From Lichenibacterium minor (lineage in GTDB: Bacteria > Pseudomonadota > Alphaproteobacteria > Rhizobiales > Beijerinckiaceae), in the NCBI RefSeq assembly GCF_004137685.1, contig NZ_QYBB01000007.1, positions 1 to 64,000 of the forward strand: a stretch of 64,000 bases of DNA. Direction: 5' to 3'. The position numbers and the translations under genes are program-made. Positions 17,779 through 26,926 of this stretch are shown in pieces. A model generated the notes under the pieces. The model worked only from the letters and a program-made list of their open reading frames with translations, was not told the DNA's origin and ran no database searches. Each line of letters opens with the position of its first letter. The first letter of the stretch is position 1.

Positions 17779-19742
17779 CCGGCGCGGGGCCGGCCGAGCC
17801 GCCGGTGGCGGGCGCCGCCGACATCGCCGCCATCGAGGCGGCGGGCTGGCCCGCCGACCTGCCGGCCACGACCTACGAGGTGTTCCGCCGCGCGGCCGAG
17901 CGCTTCGGCGACGCCACGGCCCTGTCGTTCTTCCTCGCCGTCGACGACCACCGGCGCACGCGGGACTGGAGCTATCGCGCGCTCTTCGCCGAGGTGACGC
18001 GCGCCGCCAACGTCTTCACCCGCCTCGGCGTCGGCCCGGCAGACGTCGTCGCCTACGTGCTGCCGAACCTCCCCGAAACGCATTTCGCCCTGTGGGGCGC
18101 GGAAGCGGCCGGCCGGGCGCTGGCGATCAACCCGCTGCTCGACGCGGACGGCATCGCCGACATCCTGCGCGCCGCGAAGGCCAAGGTGGTGGTGACGCTG
18201 GCGCCCTTCCCGACCAACGACATCCCCGCCCGGGCGCTCGCGGCGGCGCGGGCGGCCGAAACCGTGACGGACGTCGTGCTGGTCGACCTCGCCGACCACG
18301 TGTCGGGCTGGAAGCGGATCCCCGCCCGGCTGATGAGCCTGCGCGCCCGCCGGGGCGCGCCCGGGGCGGGGCGGCCGAGGCTCCACCGCTACGGGCGCCT
18401 CGCCGCCGCGGCCCCGCCGGACCGGCTGCTGCGCGCGGCCGCGCCGGCGGCCGGGGACGTGTCGTCGCTGTTCCCCACCGGCGGCACCACGGGCCGGCCG
18501 AAGCTCGCCGTCCGCACCCACGCCAACGAGGTCGCCAACGCCTGGATGGCGAGCCGCATGGCGGGCGACGCGGCGAAGCCCGGCGACACGGCCTTCTGCG
18601 GGCTGCCGCTGTTCCACGTCAACGCCGCCCTGGTCACGGGCCTCGCCGCCTTCCTGCGCGGCGCCCGCGTGCTGCTCGGGACGCCCCAGGGCTATCGCGC
18701 CCCCGGGATGGTGGACCGCTTCTGGGAGATCGTCGAACACCACCGCGTCGCCTCCTTCAGCGGCGTGCCGACCCTGTATGCGGCGCTGCTGCAGAAGCCC
18801 GCGGCGGGGCGGAACCTGTCGTCCCTGCGCTACTGCTATTGCGGGGCGGCGCCCCTGCCGGCCGACGCCATCCGCGCCTTCGAGGCGCTGACCGGCGTGC
18901 CGATGCTGGAAGGCTACGGGCTGACCGAGGGCACCTGCGTGTCCTCCGTCAACCCGCTCGCGGGCGAGCGGCGCCCGGGCTCGGTCGGGCTGGCGCTGCC
19001 CTTCGGGCCCGTGCGGGCGCTGCTGCGCGACGCTTCGGGCGCCTTCCGTGGCGACGCCGCCCCGGGCGAGGCGGGCGCGATCTGCATCTCGGGGCCCAAC
19101 GTCTTCTCCGGCTACCTCGGCGGGGAGGACAGCGGTTCCTGGGTCGACCGGGGCGACGGGCGCCGCTGGTTCGACACCGGCGACCTCGGACGGATCGATG
19201 CCGACGGCTACGTTTGGCTGACCGGCCGCGCCAAGGACCTGATCATCCGCGGCGGCCACAACATCGACCCCGCGACGATCGAGGACGCGCTGTACCGCCA
19301 CCCCGCCGTCGAGCTCGCCGCCGCGGTGGGGCGCCCCGACCCCTACGCGGGGGAACTGCCGGTCGTCTACGTGCAGCTCCGCGCGGGGGCCGCCGCCGCC
19401 GAGGCGGAGCTGCTCGCCTTCGCGGAAGCGCAGGTCGGCGAGCGCGCGGCGCGGCCGAAGGCCGTGCGGGTGCTGGACAGGCTGCCGCAGACCGCGGTGG
19501 GCAAGATCTTCAAGCCGACCCTGCGCGAGATGGAAACGCGCCGCTTCGTCGAGGACGCGCTGGCGGGGGCGGGGATCGCCGCCACGGCGACGGCCGCCGT
19601 GGACCCGCGGCGCGGCATGGTGGCCACTGTGGCGGTGCCGCCGGACCGCGTCGAGGAGGCCCGGGCGGCTTTGGCCGGGACGAACATCGCGGTGGAGTTC
19701 GCGTCCGCCCGAGCCCCGGGCGGGGCGCCCGGCGCGGGATGA
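17775..19742 (+). CDS. AMP-forming acyl-CoA synthetase
   Basis: The 655-residue enzyme activates a carboxylic acid to an acyl-adenylate and then an acyl-CoA. ANL-superfamily motifs are present: the P-loop LFPTGGTTGRPK (about residues 232-243), the substrate region YCYCGAAPLP and MLEGYGLTEG, WFDTGDLGRIDADGYVW, GRAKDLIIRGGHNIDP and the catalytic lysine in LPQTAVGKIFKPTLRE. The C-terminal 80 residues after that lysine form a small extra domain. The acid is not predictable, though fatty or aromatic acids are typical. The start overlaps the DUF45 gene (ATGA). Confidence 0.9.
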   Translation: MTGAGPAEPPVAGAADIAAIEAAGWPADLPATTYEVFRRAAERFGDATALSFFLAVDDHRRTRDWSYRALFAEVTRAANVFTRLGVGPADVVAYVLPNLPETHFALWGAEAAGRALAINPLLDADGIADILRAAKAKVVVTLAPFPTNDIPARALAAARAAETVTDVVLVDLADHVSGWKRIPARLMSLRARRGAPGAGRPRLHRYGRLAAAAPPDRLLRAAAPAAGDVSSLFPTGGTTGRPKLAVRTHANEVANAWMASRMAGDAAKPGDTAFCGLPLFHVNAALVTGLAAFLRGARVLLGTPQGYRAPGMVDRFWEIVEHHRVASFSGVPTLYAALLQKPAAGRNLSSLRYCYCGAAPLPADAIRAFEALTGVPMLEGYGLTEGTCVSSVNPLAGERRPGSVGLALPFGPVRALLRDASGAFRGDAAPGEAGAICISGPNVFSGYLGGEDSGSWVDRGDGRRWFDTGDLGRIDADGYVWLTGRAKDLIIRGGHNIDPATIEDALYRHPAVELAAAVGRPDPYAGELPVVYVQLRAGAAAAEAELLAFAEAQVGERAARPKAVRVLDRLPQTAVGKIFKPTLREMETRRFVEDALAGAGIAATATAAVDPRRGMVATVAVPPDRVEEARAALAGTNIAVEFASARAPGGAPGAG

Positions 19743-19806
19743 AGAACGATCGCCGACATCGGCGCCGCTGGGTTTGCGCTGGAGGCCTGCGGCCCCTGGA
19801 ACCCCG

Positions 19807-20526
19807 CTACCGCCGCCGGAAGGTGAGATAGGCCGGCGGGCGTCCCTCGCGGATCGCCTTCGCCTCGTAGCGCGTCGAGGGCCAGCCGTCCCACGGGGCG
19901 CGCCAGTCGCCGGCTTCGCGCGCGTCCCAGGCGAAGTCCGCGGACCGCAGCACGCGCGCCAGCACCCAGCCCGCATAATCGTCGATGTCGGTGGCGAAGC
20001 GCAGGGGAGCGCCCGGCTTCAGCGCCCGCGCCAGCCGGCCGAGGTTCGCGTCCGACAGGAACCGCCGCTTGCGCTGCCGCCGCTTCGGCCAGGGGTCGGG
20101 GTAGAACACGTCGGCGCCCGCGAGGCAGGCGGCCGGCAGGGCGTCGAGCAATTCGCCCGCGTCGCCGGCATGGAGCCGGACGTTGTCGAGCTCCAGCGCT
20201 TCGACCCGCTCGACGAGCTTCGCAACCCCGTTGAGGAACGGCTCGCAGCCGATGAAGCCCAGCTCCGGGAAGCGCCCGGCCTCGTAGGCCAGGTGCTCGC
20301 CGCCGCCGAACCCCACTTCCAGGCGCAGCCCGGCGATCCCCGGCGCGAACAGCGCCGCAGGGTCGGCGAGGGTGCCGAGGTCGACGGCCAGGGCCGGCAG
20401 GTCGCGCGCCATGCGGGCGCGCTGGTCCTTGCGCAGCGGGCGGCCGGCCCGCCGCCCGTGCAGCACGCCCGCCCGGTGCCGGCCCTCGGCGAGGGCCGGT
20501 TCGACCGTGTCAGGCGAAGTGGCCAC
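19807..20526 (-). CDS. trmB: tRNA (guanine-N7)-methyltransferase
   Basis: The 239-residue enzyme methylates G46 of tRNAs using S-adenosylmethionine. The SAM-binding motif is [16 protein letters not shown]. The conserved catalytic segment [18 protein letters not shown] and the C-terminal ST.YE motif ([14 protein letters not shown]) are intact. Its start lies 17 bp inside the end of metK, on the same strand. The pair is conserved in Hyphomicrobiales, where MetK supplies the methyl donor used by TrmB. Confidence 0.95.
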   Translation of the reverse strand: MATSPDTVEPALAEGRHRAGVLHGRRAGRPLRKDQRARMARDLPALAVDLGTLADPAALFAPGIAGLRLEVGFGGGEHLAYEAGRFPELGFIGCEPFLNGVAKLVERVEALELDNVRLHAGDAGELLDALPAACLAGADVFYPDPWPKRRQRKRRFLSDANLGRLARALKPGAPLRFATDIDDYAGWVLARVLRSADFAWDAREAGDWRAPWDGWPSTRYEAKAIREGRPPAYLTFRRR

Positions 20527-21700
20527 GCAGCGTCTCGGCGAGGTCCGTGGCTTCCCACGAGAAGCCGCCGTCGGCCTCGGGGGCGCGGCCGAAATGGCCG
20601 TAGGACGAGGTGCGGGCGTAGATCGGCTTGTTGAGCTTCAGGTGCTCGCGGATGCCGCGCGGCGACAGGCGCATGGCCCCCATCAGCACGTCCTCGAGCT
20701 TGGCCTCGTCGATCTGCCCGGTGCCGTGCAGGTCGGCGTAGATCGACAGCGGCTCGGCCACGCCGATCGCGTAGGACAGCTGCAGGGTGCAGCGGTCCGC
20801 GAGGCCTGCAGCGACCACGTTCTTGGCGAGGTAGCGCGCCGCATAGGCGGCCGAGCGGTCGACCTTGGTGGGGTCCTTGCCCGAGAAGGCGCCGCCGCCG
20901 TGCGGGGCCGCGCCGCCGTAGGTGTCCACGATGATCTTGCGGCCCGTGAGGCCGCAGTCGCCGTCGGGCCCGCCGATGAAGAACTTGCCCGTCGGGTTGA
21001 CGTGCCACACCGTGTCCTTCGTGACGAAGCCTTCCGGCAGCGCCTTCAGGATGTAGGGTTCCGCGAGGGCCCGGACGTCGTTGGAGGTCAGGTGCTCGTC
21101 CACGTGCTGGTGCGACAGCACGATCTGCGTCACCCCCACCGGCACGCCGCCCTCGTAGCGCACCGTCACCTGGCTCTTGGCGTCGGGGCCGAGGCCCTTC
21201 TCGGCGCCCGAGCGGCGCGCGTCCGACAGGTTGTGGAGGATGCGGTGCGCGTAATAGATCGGCGCCGGCATCAGCTCCGGGGTTTCGCGGCAAGCGTAGC
21301 CGAACATGATGCCCTGGTCGCCGGCGCCTTCTTCCTTGTTGCCGGCCTCGTCGACGCCCGCCGCGATGTCGGCCGACTGCGCGTGCAGCAGGATCTCGAC
21401 CTTCGCGTTCTCGTGGTGGAAGCCGTCCTGCTCGTAGCCGATGTCGCGGATGGCCGAGCGGGCCGCGGCCTCGATGACCGACGGGTCGATGGCGGGGCCG
21501 CGGACTTCGCCGGCGATGACGACGCGGTTGGTGGTGGCCAGCGTTTCGCAGGCGACGCGGATCTGGTAGGGGTCGAGCCCGGCCTTGGCGCCTTCCGCGA
21601 AGAACAGGTCGACCACCTCGTCGGAGATGCGGTCGCAGACCTTGTCGGGGTGCCCTTCGGACACGGATTCGCTGGTGAACAGATAATTCTGACGGGCCAC
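20510..21700 (-). CDS. metK: S-adenosylmethionine synthase
   Basis: The 396-residue enzyme makes S-adenosylmethionine from methionine and ATP. It begins at the GTG of 21700 with [19 protein letters not shown], the universal N-terminus. Signatures include [12 protein letters not shown] and [20 protein letters not shown] frame open for another 81 codons upstream is a shadow, because the conserved family start is at the GTG. The gene follows the XRE regulator gene with a 172-bp gap. In that gap CTTGACG (near 21809-21814) is a possible -35 element, with a poor -10. No SAM riboswitch was recognised. Confidence 0.96.
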   Translation of the reverse strand: MARQNYLFTSESVSEGHPDKVCDRISDEVVDLFFAEGAKAGLDPYQIRVACETLATTNRVVIAGEVRGPAIDPSVIEAAARSAIRDIGYEQDGFHHENAKVEILLHAQSADIAAGVDEAGNKEEGAGDQGIMFGYACRETPELMPAPIYYAHRILHNLSDARRSGAEKGLGPDAKSQVTVRYEGGVPVGVTQIVLSHQHVDEHLTSNDVRALAEPYILKALPEGFVTKDTVWHVNPTGKFFIGGPDGDCGLTGRKIIVDTYGGAAPHGGGAFSGKDPTKVDRSAAYAARYLAKNVVAAGLADRCTLQLSYAIGVAEPLSIYADLHGTGQIDEAKLEDVLMGAMRLSPRGIREHLKLNKPIYARTSSYGHFGRAPEADGGFSWEATDLAETLRGHFA

Positions 21701-21872
21701 GCCGCGCTTCCCTATCGGTGTCGAACGGGGGACGGGCGAACCTGGTGTCGGGTGCCGTCGCGCGCTCGATGAGCTTCGGTGGCGCTGTTTGGCGTGGCCC
21801 GTTCGTTTCGTCAAGCCAGAACGGCCATTTCGTTCGGTAAACAGAACGTCAGAAGCATGACGGCCGGCGACG

Positions 21873-22364
21873 TCAGTCGGTTTCGGCGGTCCCGGCGTCG
21901 GCGGGCTTGGGCGCGGCGTCTTCGGCCGGCGCCGATCCGGCATCGTCCGCCAGCGCCGTGACGAGGTCGATGATCTTCTTGCGGACGCGCGCTTCCTTGA
22001 TGCGCACGAAGGCCTTGTTGAGCAGGAGGCCTTCGGAGGTCGACAGGAAGTCCACCACGAAGCCGGAGCCTTCCTCGGCCATGCCGGGGGCGGCGCCGCT
22101 CCCCTCGCCGGGCATTTGCTCGAAGAAGAAGGCCGGCGGCACGTTCAGGATGCCCGCGATCTGCTGGAGCCGGCTCGCCCCGATGCGGTTCGTGCCCTTC
22201 TCGTATTTCTGGATCTGCTGGAAAGTCAGCCCCAAAGCGCCGCCGAGCCGTTCCTGGCTCATCCCGATCAGCATTCGCCGCGTGCGGACCCGGCTTCCGA
22301 CATGCTTGTCGATGGGGTTGGGCAGCTTCTTCACGGGTTGCTCTTCGGACAAGTCCACCACCAT
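21873..22364 (-). CDS. XRE-family transcriptional regulator of the conserved lnt-metK locus
   Basis: The 163-residue regulator has an XRE/HTH_3 domain at about residues 15-75 ([43 protein letters not shown]), a family-typical FFFEQMPG region and a helical C-terminus ending in an acidic, alanine-rich tail. Orthologues sit between lnt and metK across Hyphomicrobiales and influence surface and cell-cycle functions in some species. The ATG at 22364 ([13 protein letters not shown]) was chosen because the upstream residues are arginine-rich and unlike the family. Confidence 0.9.
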   Translation of the reverse strand: MVVDLSEEQPVKKLPNPIDKHVGSRVRTRRMLIGMSQERLGGALGLTFQQIQKYEKGTNRIGASRLQQIAGILNVPPAFFFEQMPGEGSGAAPGMAEEGSGFVVDFLSTSEGLLLNKAFVRIKEARVRKKIIDLVTALADDAGSAPAEDAAPKPADAGTAETD

Positions 22365-22435
22365 GCGCCGTCGGGGTGTCGCAGGGTCCCGCGTGCGGCG
22401 GCGGTCGCTCGCGGATGCGCGGGGCGCGCTTCCGC

Positions 22436-24148
22436 TCACAAGTTCCGCGTGCGCCGCCGTCCGTCCCCGTATCGCACGAGGAAAAGGACGGTCAACAACA
22501 GACAGGCGGCGATGGACGGAATGAACTGATTTATCTCAGAAAAAACCGTCGGGGCGATGCTTCTCGGCAAGAAACCGTCCAACACTCCGGCTTCTCCCAA
22601 CGGCAACTCTTCGAGGATGCGGCCATAAGGGTCGATGATGGCCGACACGCCGGTATTGGCGGCGCGGACCAGCGGCAAACCTTGCTCCACGGCGCGCAGC
22701 CGCGCCTGGGCGAGGTGCTGCCAGGGCCCGGCCGTGCGGCCGAACCAGCCGTCGTCGGACACGTTCAGGATGACCCCCCGGTCGAGGCGCTCGTCGCCAC
22801 GGGGCACGAGCCCCCCCGAGAAGATGGCTTCGTAGCAGACGGCGGGCACCACCGGCGGCAGGCCCGGCACGTGGAGCAGTCGGTGGCGGGGGCCGGGGGT
22901 GAAGCCGCCGGGGATCGGCACGAACTGCGAGATGCCGAGCCGCTCCATCAACCCCAGGAAGGGCGTGTATTCGCCGAAGGGCACGAGGTGCACCTTGTCG
23001 TAGGTGTCGCCGACCGCGGCCGCGCCCGACGCGGGATCGTGTTCGAGGACCTGGATGGCATTGAAGTAGCGCGGCGGGTTCGCGGGCGAGCCCTGTGACC
23101 CCTCGACCCGCGCGGCCCCCGTCACCAGCACGGTGCCCTTCGGCAGGATGCGCCCGATGGCGTCGAGCGCGTCGGGGTCGCGCGACAGGATGAACGGGAA
23201 GGGGGATTCGGGCCAGATCAGGTGCGTCACGTCGGCGAGGCCGGTGCGGTCCGGCGAGGTCGCGCGGTCCGACAGGGCGAGGTACTTCGCCAGCAGCGCG
23301 TCCTTGTTCTCGTAGGTGAACTCGCCGTCGCCGAACACGTCGGGCTGCATGATGCGCAGGCGGACGCCCGGCACGTCGCCGGCCGGCCCCCCGGCGAGCC
23401 GCCAAACGCCGAACGCCGCGAGGCCGATGAGCGTCAGCGCGGCCAGCAGGGTCGGGGCGAGGTTGCGCCGGCCCGCGCCGTCCCGGTCGGCCAGGGTCGC
23501 GGGCGCGGCGAACACCGGCACCGCCAGCGCGGTGAGCCCGTGCAGGCCGATGACGCTCGCGCCCTGCGCGAGCACGAGGTTCGAGCCCAGCGCCATGCCG
23601 ATCTCGTTCCACGGAAAGCCGGTGAACAGCGAGCCGCGCAGCAGTTCCGTGACGAGCAGCGCGAATCCCAGCGCCAGCAGGCGGGCCGGGCCCGCCGACC
23701 ACAGCGCGCGGGCGAGCGCGAAGGCGCAGCCCGCGTAGATCCCCAGCACGGCCGGCAGGCCGACCACGCCGAGCGGCATCAGCCAGGCCGTCTTGTCGGC
23801 GTCGACCAGGAAGGCGGCGCCGAGCCAGTGCAGCCCGGCCGTGAAGAAGCCGAAGCCCCACCACCAGCCGGCCGAGAAGGCCGACCGCAGCGTCGGCCCG
23901 AGGTGACGGCGCGCGCCGGAGCGGGACGTCGCGGTGCGCTCGGCGCCGTCGATCAGCCACACCGCGACGGTGAGGGACACCGCCATGGCGGGGACGAAGC
24001 CCACCGGCGCCATGGCGAGCGCCCCGCAGGCGCCCGCCAGCAGGGCGAGGCCGCGGCGCGTCCAGCCGGTGGCCAGCACCACGCGGTGGCTCAAGGGGGC
24101 GGCGGGGCGCCGCGCGGGTCGGGAAACGGCGTCGCCGCGGCTCGTCAT
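22436..24148 (-). CDS. lnt: Apolipoprotein N-acyltransferase
   Basis: The 570-residue membrane enzyme adds the third acyl chain to the N-terminal cysteine of lipoproteins. It has about seven helices in the first 220 residues and a last helix near the C-terminus, with a periplasmic nitrilase-type domain between. The catalytic triad is visible as glutamate in LIWPESPFPF, lysine in YDKVHLVPFGEYTPF and cysteine in VPAVCYEAIF. ELLRGSLFTGFPWN is also a family signature. The ATG at 24148 begins a basic segment before helix one. At least two lipoproteins that it could serve are encoded in this window. Confidence 0.95.
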   Translation of the reverse strand: MTSRGDAVSRPARRPAAPLSHRVVLATGWTRRGLALLAGACGALAMAPVGFVPAMAVSLTVAVWLIDGAERTATSRSGARRHLGPTLRSAFSAGWWWGFGFFTAGLHWLGAAFLVDADKTAWLMPLGVVGLPAVLGIYAGCAFALARALWSAGPARLLALGFALLVTELLRGSLFTGFPWNEIGMALGSNLVLAQGASVIGLHGLTALAVPVFAAPATLADRDGAGRRNLAPTLLAALTLIGLAAFGVWRLAGGPAGDVPGVRLRIMQPDVFGDGEFTYENKDALLAKYLALSDRATSPDRTGLADVTHLIWPESPFPFILSRDPDALDAIGRILPKGTVLVTGAARVEGSQGSPANPPRYFNAIQVLEHDPASGAAAVGDTYDKVHLVPFGEYTPFLGLMERLGISQFVPIPGGFTPGPRHRLLHVPGLPPVVPAVCYEAIFSGGLVPRGDERLDRGVILNVSDDGWFGRTAGPWQHLAQARLRAVEQGLPLVRAANTGVSAIIDPYGRILEELPLGEAGVLDGFLPRSIAPTVFSEINQFIPSIAACLLLTVLFLVRYGDGRRRTRNL

Positions 24149-24325
24149 CGGGTCCTTCCACCGGACGCCGCCGGTCGCACCGCGCGGCAGGGCCTCGGCC
24201 CGCCTTACGCGATGGCGGGGGAGGGCGGCAAGCCGCAGCCTCGCGCCTTGATGCCAGCCCGCATCTGCGGCACTCCAGCGACACCCCGCGGAGGCTCGCG
24301 GCCGCGCGCGACGAAGCGACACGCC

Positions 24326-24643
24326 ATGGATGGTCCCGACGGGTCCGAACCGAACCTCTACATCGCGTGGTACGAGGCTTGGCGGGCCGAGGGGGACGCG
24401 CGCCGCGCCGCCGAAGCCGCTGCCCGGCGAGACATGCAGCGGGAAGTCCGCTGCATGATCGGCTTCCTCGTCGGCTGGTCCGTCGCCGCCGCCGCCGCGG
24501 GGGCGATCGCCCTCGCGCTGTGGACGGGGGGCGTGAGCGCGCCCGATCAGCGGATGAAGTCGCGCGCCTCGTCCATGCTGGCGAAGACGCGGGTGCCGAG
24601 CAGGGTTTCCACCTCGACCGAGCCGTCCGGCAGGATCTGGTAG
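24326..24643 (+). CDS. Small single-helix membrane protein of an undescribed WYExW family, copy 1
   Basis: This 105-residue frame starts MDGPDG and contains YIAWYEAWRAEG, an alanine-rich charged helix (AAEAAARRDMQREVR) and one membrane helix (FLVGWSVAAAAAGAIALAL). Its codons keep high third-position GC. A second gene at 52741-52965 encodes the same pattern, including WYE.W, AEAAAR and VGW.V, so the family is real even though I cannot name it. Copy 2 ends just after the helix. Here the frame continues for about 35 residues antisense to the end of the next gene, so the tail may carry no function. The gene is divergent from lnt. Confidence 0.6.
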   Translation: MDGPDGSEPNLYIAWYEAWRAEGDARRAAEAAARRDMQREVRCMIGFLVGWSVAAAAAGAIALALWTGGVSAPDQRMKSRASSMLAKTRVPSRVSTSTEPSGRIW

Positions 24644-25062
24644 TTGCGCCCCACCGCGGGCGCGGGCGGCATGACGTTGGCCGGCGCGACGCGCTCGGCT
24701 GCGCTTCGCGGGGGGGCGATCTCGTCGTCGAGGTCGTCGAGGGGCGGCTCGGGCATCGGGGACGGCCGGGGCGAGGACGAGCGCTGCAGCACCGCGTCGA
24801 AGAAGCGGTTCAGCGCGCCGAAGCCTTCGCGCAGCCCCCCCAGGATCGACAGGCCGAGACCCGTCAGCACCAGCATCTCGGCCAGGGTGGCGATGTCGCC
24901 CTTCACCGACAGCGTGGCGACGAGGTTGCCGGGCTGGAGCTGGGCGTCGGCGAGCGCGAAGTCGGCGACGAGGGCCAGCCAGCCCAGCACCACCAGGATC
25001 AGCCCGAAGCCGACGAGCCTGTTGCGGGGCGGTGCGGCGCCCGGGAAAGGAAAACCCGACAT
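24547..25062 (-). CDS. Hypothetical membrane protein next to flagellar genes
   Basis: No family is recognised. The protein has 171 residues from the ATG at 25062 (MSGFPFPGAAPP). One or two membrane helices (LVGFGLILVVLGWLALVADFAL and possibly EMLVLTGLGLSILGGL) are followed by a disordered proline-rich stretch and a compact C-terminus (YQILPDGSVEVETLLGTRVFASMDEARDFI), which looks like a small beta-rich domain. The last 97 bases overlap copy 1 of the small membrane protein tail by gene. It may be transcribed with the flagellar genes upstream, but a gap with repeats lies between. Confidence 0.65.
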   Translation of the reverse strand: MSGFPFPGAAPPRNRLVGFGLILVVLGWLALVADFALADAQLQPGNLVATLSVKGDIATLAEMLVLTGLGLSILGGLREGFGALNRFFDAVLQRSSSPRPSPMPEPPLDDLDDEIAPPRSAAERVAPANVMPPAPAVGRNYQILPDGSVEVETLLGTRVFASMDEARDFIR

Positions 25063-25192
25063 CTGGATCAGCTCCGCCCCCTGTCCGGGTGCCTTCGGGA
25101 TGGAAACGGCCGGCTCGCCGCGCCGTTTCCGCTGCATGGTTTCGCGATCGGGGAACCGGGCTCGGGTCGGACGCCGCGCGACGTTCCTTCCC

Positions 25193-25258
25193 GCCGTCCC
25201 CGATCGGGCGGACGGCGGATCAGCCCTCGCCGTCCTCGATCGGACGGACGGCGGATCA
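25193..25258. repeat. Two 30-bp direct repeats with hairpin potential
   Basis: The unit GCCGTCC-CGATCGG-CGGACGGCGGATCA occurs at 25193-25222 and 25229-25258, a spacing of 36 bp, with two mismatches. Each copy contains CCGTCC and GGACGG that can pair around a short loop. The second copy includes the stop codon of the 25256-25708 gene on the minus strand, so the hairpins lie at the end of that transcript and might act as a terminator or RNA-stabilising element. Confidence 0.6.
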
Positions 25259-25708
25259 ACCCTTCGTGACGTCCTTGTCGATGTAGGAGAAGTTCTCGAT
25301 CAGCACGTCCTTGATGAGCGGCGCGCCGAGGCGGTCGTTCGTGCCCTTGACGAGGCGGGCCGTGAGCTTCTGCAGATCGTACCGCTCGACGTGATGGGGG
25401 TCGAGAGCCGTGTCGGAATAGATGGCGCGGAAGGCTTCGTCGAGCAGGTAGACGTCGGGCGGCACCTGCAGCGTCTTCAGCACGTTGGAGTCCTCGGTGA
25501 ACACGAACTGCGCGGCCATGAAGCCCCGCAGCGCGCCGTCGATCACCATGGGGACGTTGATGACGCGCGTCTTCTGCGACTGCAGCACGGGGGGCGGGGG
25601 CGCGGCGGCCTTGGCGGCGTCGGAGGCGCCCGGCAGGTAGAGCGCCACGCCGTAGGCGGTGCCGAGCGCCACCGCCGTGACCCACAGCCCGGCGAAGACC
25701 AGCTTCAC
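25256..25708 (-). CDS. Exported or membrane-anchored hypothetical protein in a flagellar fragment
   Basis: The 150-residue product has an N-terminal signal or anchor (LVFAGLWVTAVALGTAYGVALYL), a short proline linker, and a soluble part beginning KTRVINVPMVIDGALRGFMAAQFVFTED and ending LIKDVLIENFSYIDKD. The overall layout (anchor, then a domain starting with a beta strand of the type VINVPMVIDG) resembles FliL-like or SPFH-like periplasmic domains, but there is no firm match. Its start overlaps the FlgN-like gene by four bases, so it is in that operon. Confidence 0.65.
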   Translation of the reverse strand: MKLVFAGLWVTAVALGTAYGVALYLPGASDAAKAAAPPPPVLQSQKTRVINVPMVIDGALRGFMAAQFVFTEDSNVLKTLQVPPDVYLLDEAFRAIYSDTALDPHHVERYDLQKLTARLVKGTNDRLGAPLIKDVLIENFSYIDKDVTKG

Positions 25709-26148
25709 GCCCGCCCCGCCACGGCCGAATAGGTGCCGTCCGATTCGGCGTCCCTCAGGGTCTGGCCGATGATGTCGGCGATCTCGCGCACGGCGCGGAG
25801 CTGGGTGCCGAGGGCCGCGCGGTTGCGCTCGGCCGCCGCGGCGAAGCGCTTCAGCCGTTCGCGCACCTCCGGCTGCGGGCCGAGGGCCGGGGCGGTGCGC
25901 AGCGCGCGGCCCAGCTCCAGGAGGCCCTGGCGCTTGCGGTTGCCGAACTCGGCCACGTCGACGGGCAGGTTGCGCTTCAGCGCCTCCGTTTCGGCGTCGA
26001 GCACGGATTCCAGCCGGTCCACCACCGCCAATAACGCCGCGGCGCCCGGGGACGGCGACGGCGGCGGGGCGGGTTGCGGGGCGACCGCCGGCCGCCGCGC
26101 GCCGGTCCCGAAGATGCTCCCCAGCGCCTGGCCCTTCGCCTTCGTCAT
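25705..26148 (-). CDS. FlgN-like flagellar protein
   Basis: The 147-residue product has a disordered proline-rich N-terminus followed by a long helical region (LLAVVDRLESVLDAETEALKR, FGNRKRQGLLELGRALR, RAVREIADIIGQTLRDAES), the pattern of FlgN-type chaperones for hook-associated proteins. The C-terminal DGTYSA resembles the end of alphaproteobacterial FlgN-like proteins. It overlaps the following gene by four bases and lies 133 bp after the FlgJ-like gene on the same strand. The assignment rests on the helical pattern plus context. Confidence 0.65.
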   Translation of the reverse strand: MTKAKGQALGSIFGTGARRPAVAPQPAPPPSPSPGAAALLAVVDRLESVLDAETEALKRNLPVDVAEFGNRKRQGLLELGRALRTAPALGPQPEVRERLKRFAAAAERNRAALGTQLRAVREIADIIGQTLRDAESDGTYSAVAGRA

Positions 26149-26281
26149 GCTTCGTCCTTCTCGGTCGGGTTTCTGCGGCCGGAGCGGCCCACGTCCGGGC
26201 CCACGTTGCGGGGGTGGGCTGGACCGGGGCTGGCGCGCCCGGGTCGTGCGAGCGGCGGCGCGCGTTCGCGCCCGCCGACGC

Positions 26282-26794
26282 TCAGGCGTCCTGACCGCCG
26301 GTGTCGGCGGCGGCGGCCGGCGCGGCGCCAGTCACCGCGTGGGCGGCGGCCGACGCGGTCGACCCGGGGCCGTGCGCCTTCTCGATCATGCGGGCGATGC
26401 CGATCCGGCCCGACCGCGCCAGCTGGTTCGCGAGCTGCTCCGCCATCATGCCGCGATAAGCGTCGGCCGAGGCGGCATCGCCGAACAGCTTGTCGTCCTT
26501 GGGCAGGATCTCCTGCACGAAGGTTTGCAGCAGCACGGCTTCGAACTTCTGATAGGGCGACAGGGTGGAGGCCGCCGTGCCGGCGTGCCCCTGGAACAGC
26601 GTCGTGGGACCCGGCGATGCCGCGGCGGCGGGTTTGGGCGCGGCGGCGCTGGCCAGCAGCGCGTGGAAGTCGACCGCTTGGCCGCCGGACGACGTCGCCA
26701 TCGTGTTGAGCTTGGTCGTCGCGGCCTGCAGGCGCCGTGGGTCCGCCGCCTGGGCGACGTCCAGGATGATGTCTGACGGGGGGGCGATGGACAC
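26282..26794 (-). CDS. FlgJ-like flagellar rod-binding protein without muramidase domain
   Basis: The 170-residue protein carries the rod-binding (FlgJ N-terminal) domain at about residues 80-140: YQKFEAVLLQTFVQEILPK and AYRGMMAEQLANQLARSG. The glucosaminidase half of enterobacterial FlgJ is absent, as is usual in alphaproteobacteria, where a separate enzyme opens the peptidoglycan. An alanine-rich tail follows. It heads a short minus-strand group with the FlgN-like gene. No other flagellar structural genes lie in the window. Confidence 0.82.
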   Translation of the reverse strand: MSIAPPSDIILDVAQAADPRRLQAATTKLNTMATSSGGQAVDFHALLASAAAPKPAAAASPGPTTLFQGHAGTAASTLSPYQKFEAVLLQTFVQEILPKDDKLFGDAASADAYRGMMAEQLANQLARSGRIGIARMIEKAHGPGSTASAAAHAVTGAAPAAAADTGGQDA

Positions 26795-26926
26795 GGGGTG
26801 AGCCTCGGGCGGCGGACGCCCGCCTCGCCCGCCGACGTTGGGCGGGGCGCCTTGCCGGAAGCTTGCGCGCCGACCTCGACCGCTGGCAGGCGCGAACGCG
26901 CGCCGCCGTCCGTCCGTCGCCCGGCG

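Noticed and set aside
21701..21872. A SAM riboswitch ahead of metK.
   Set aside because: No SAM-II or SAM/SAH-type conserved core could be recognised in this 172-bp gap, so a plain promoter is more likely.
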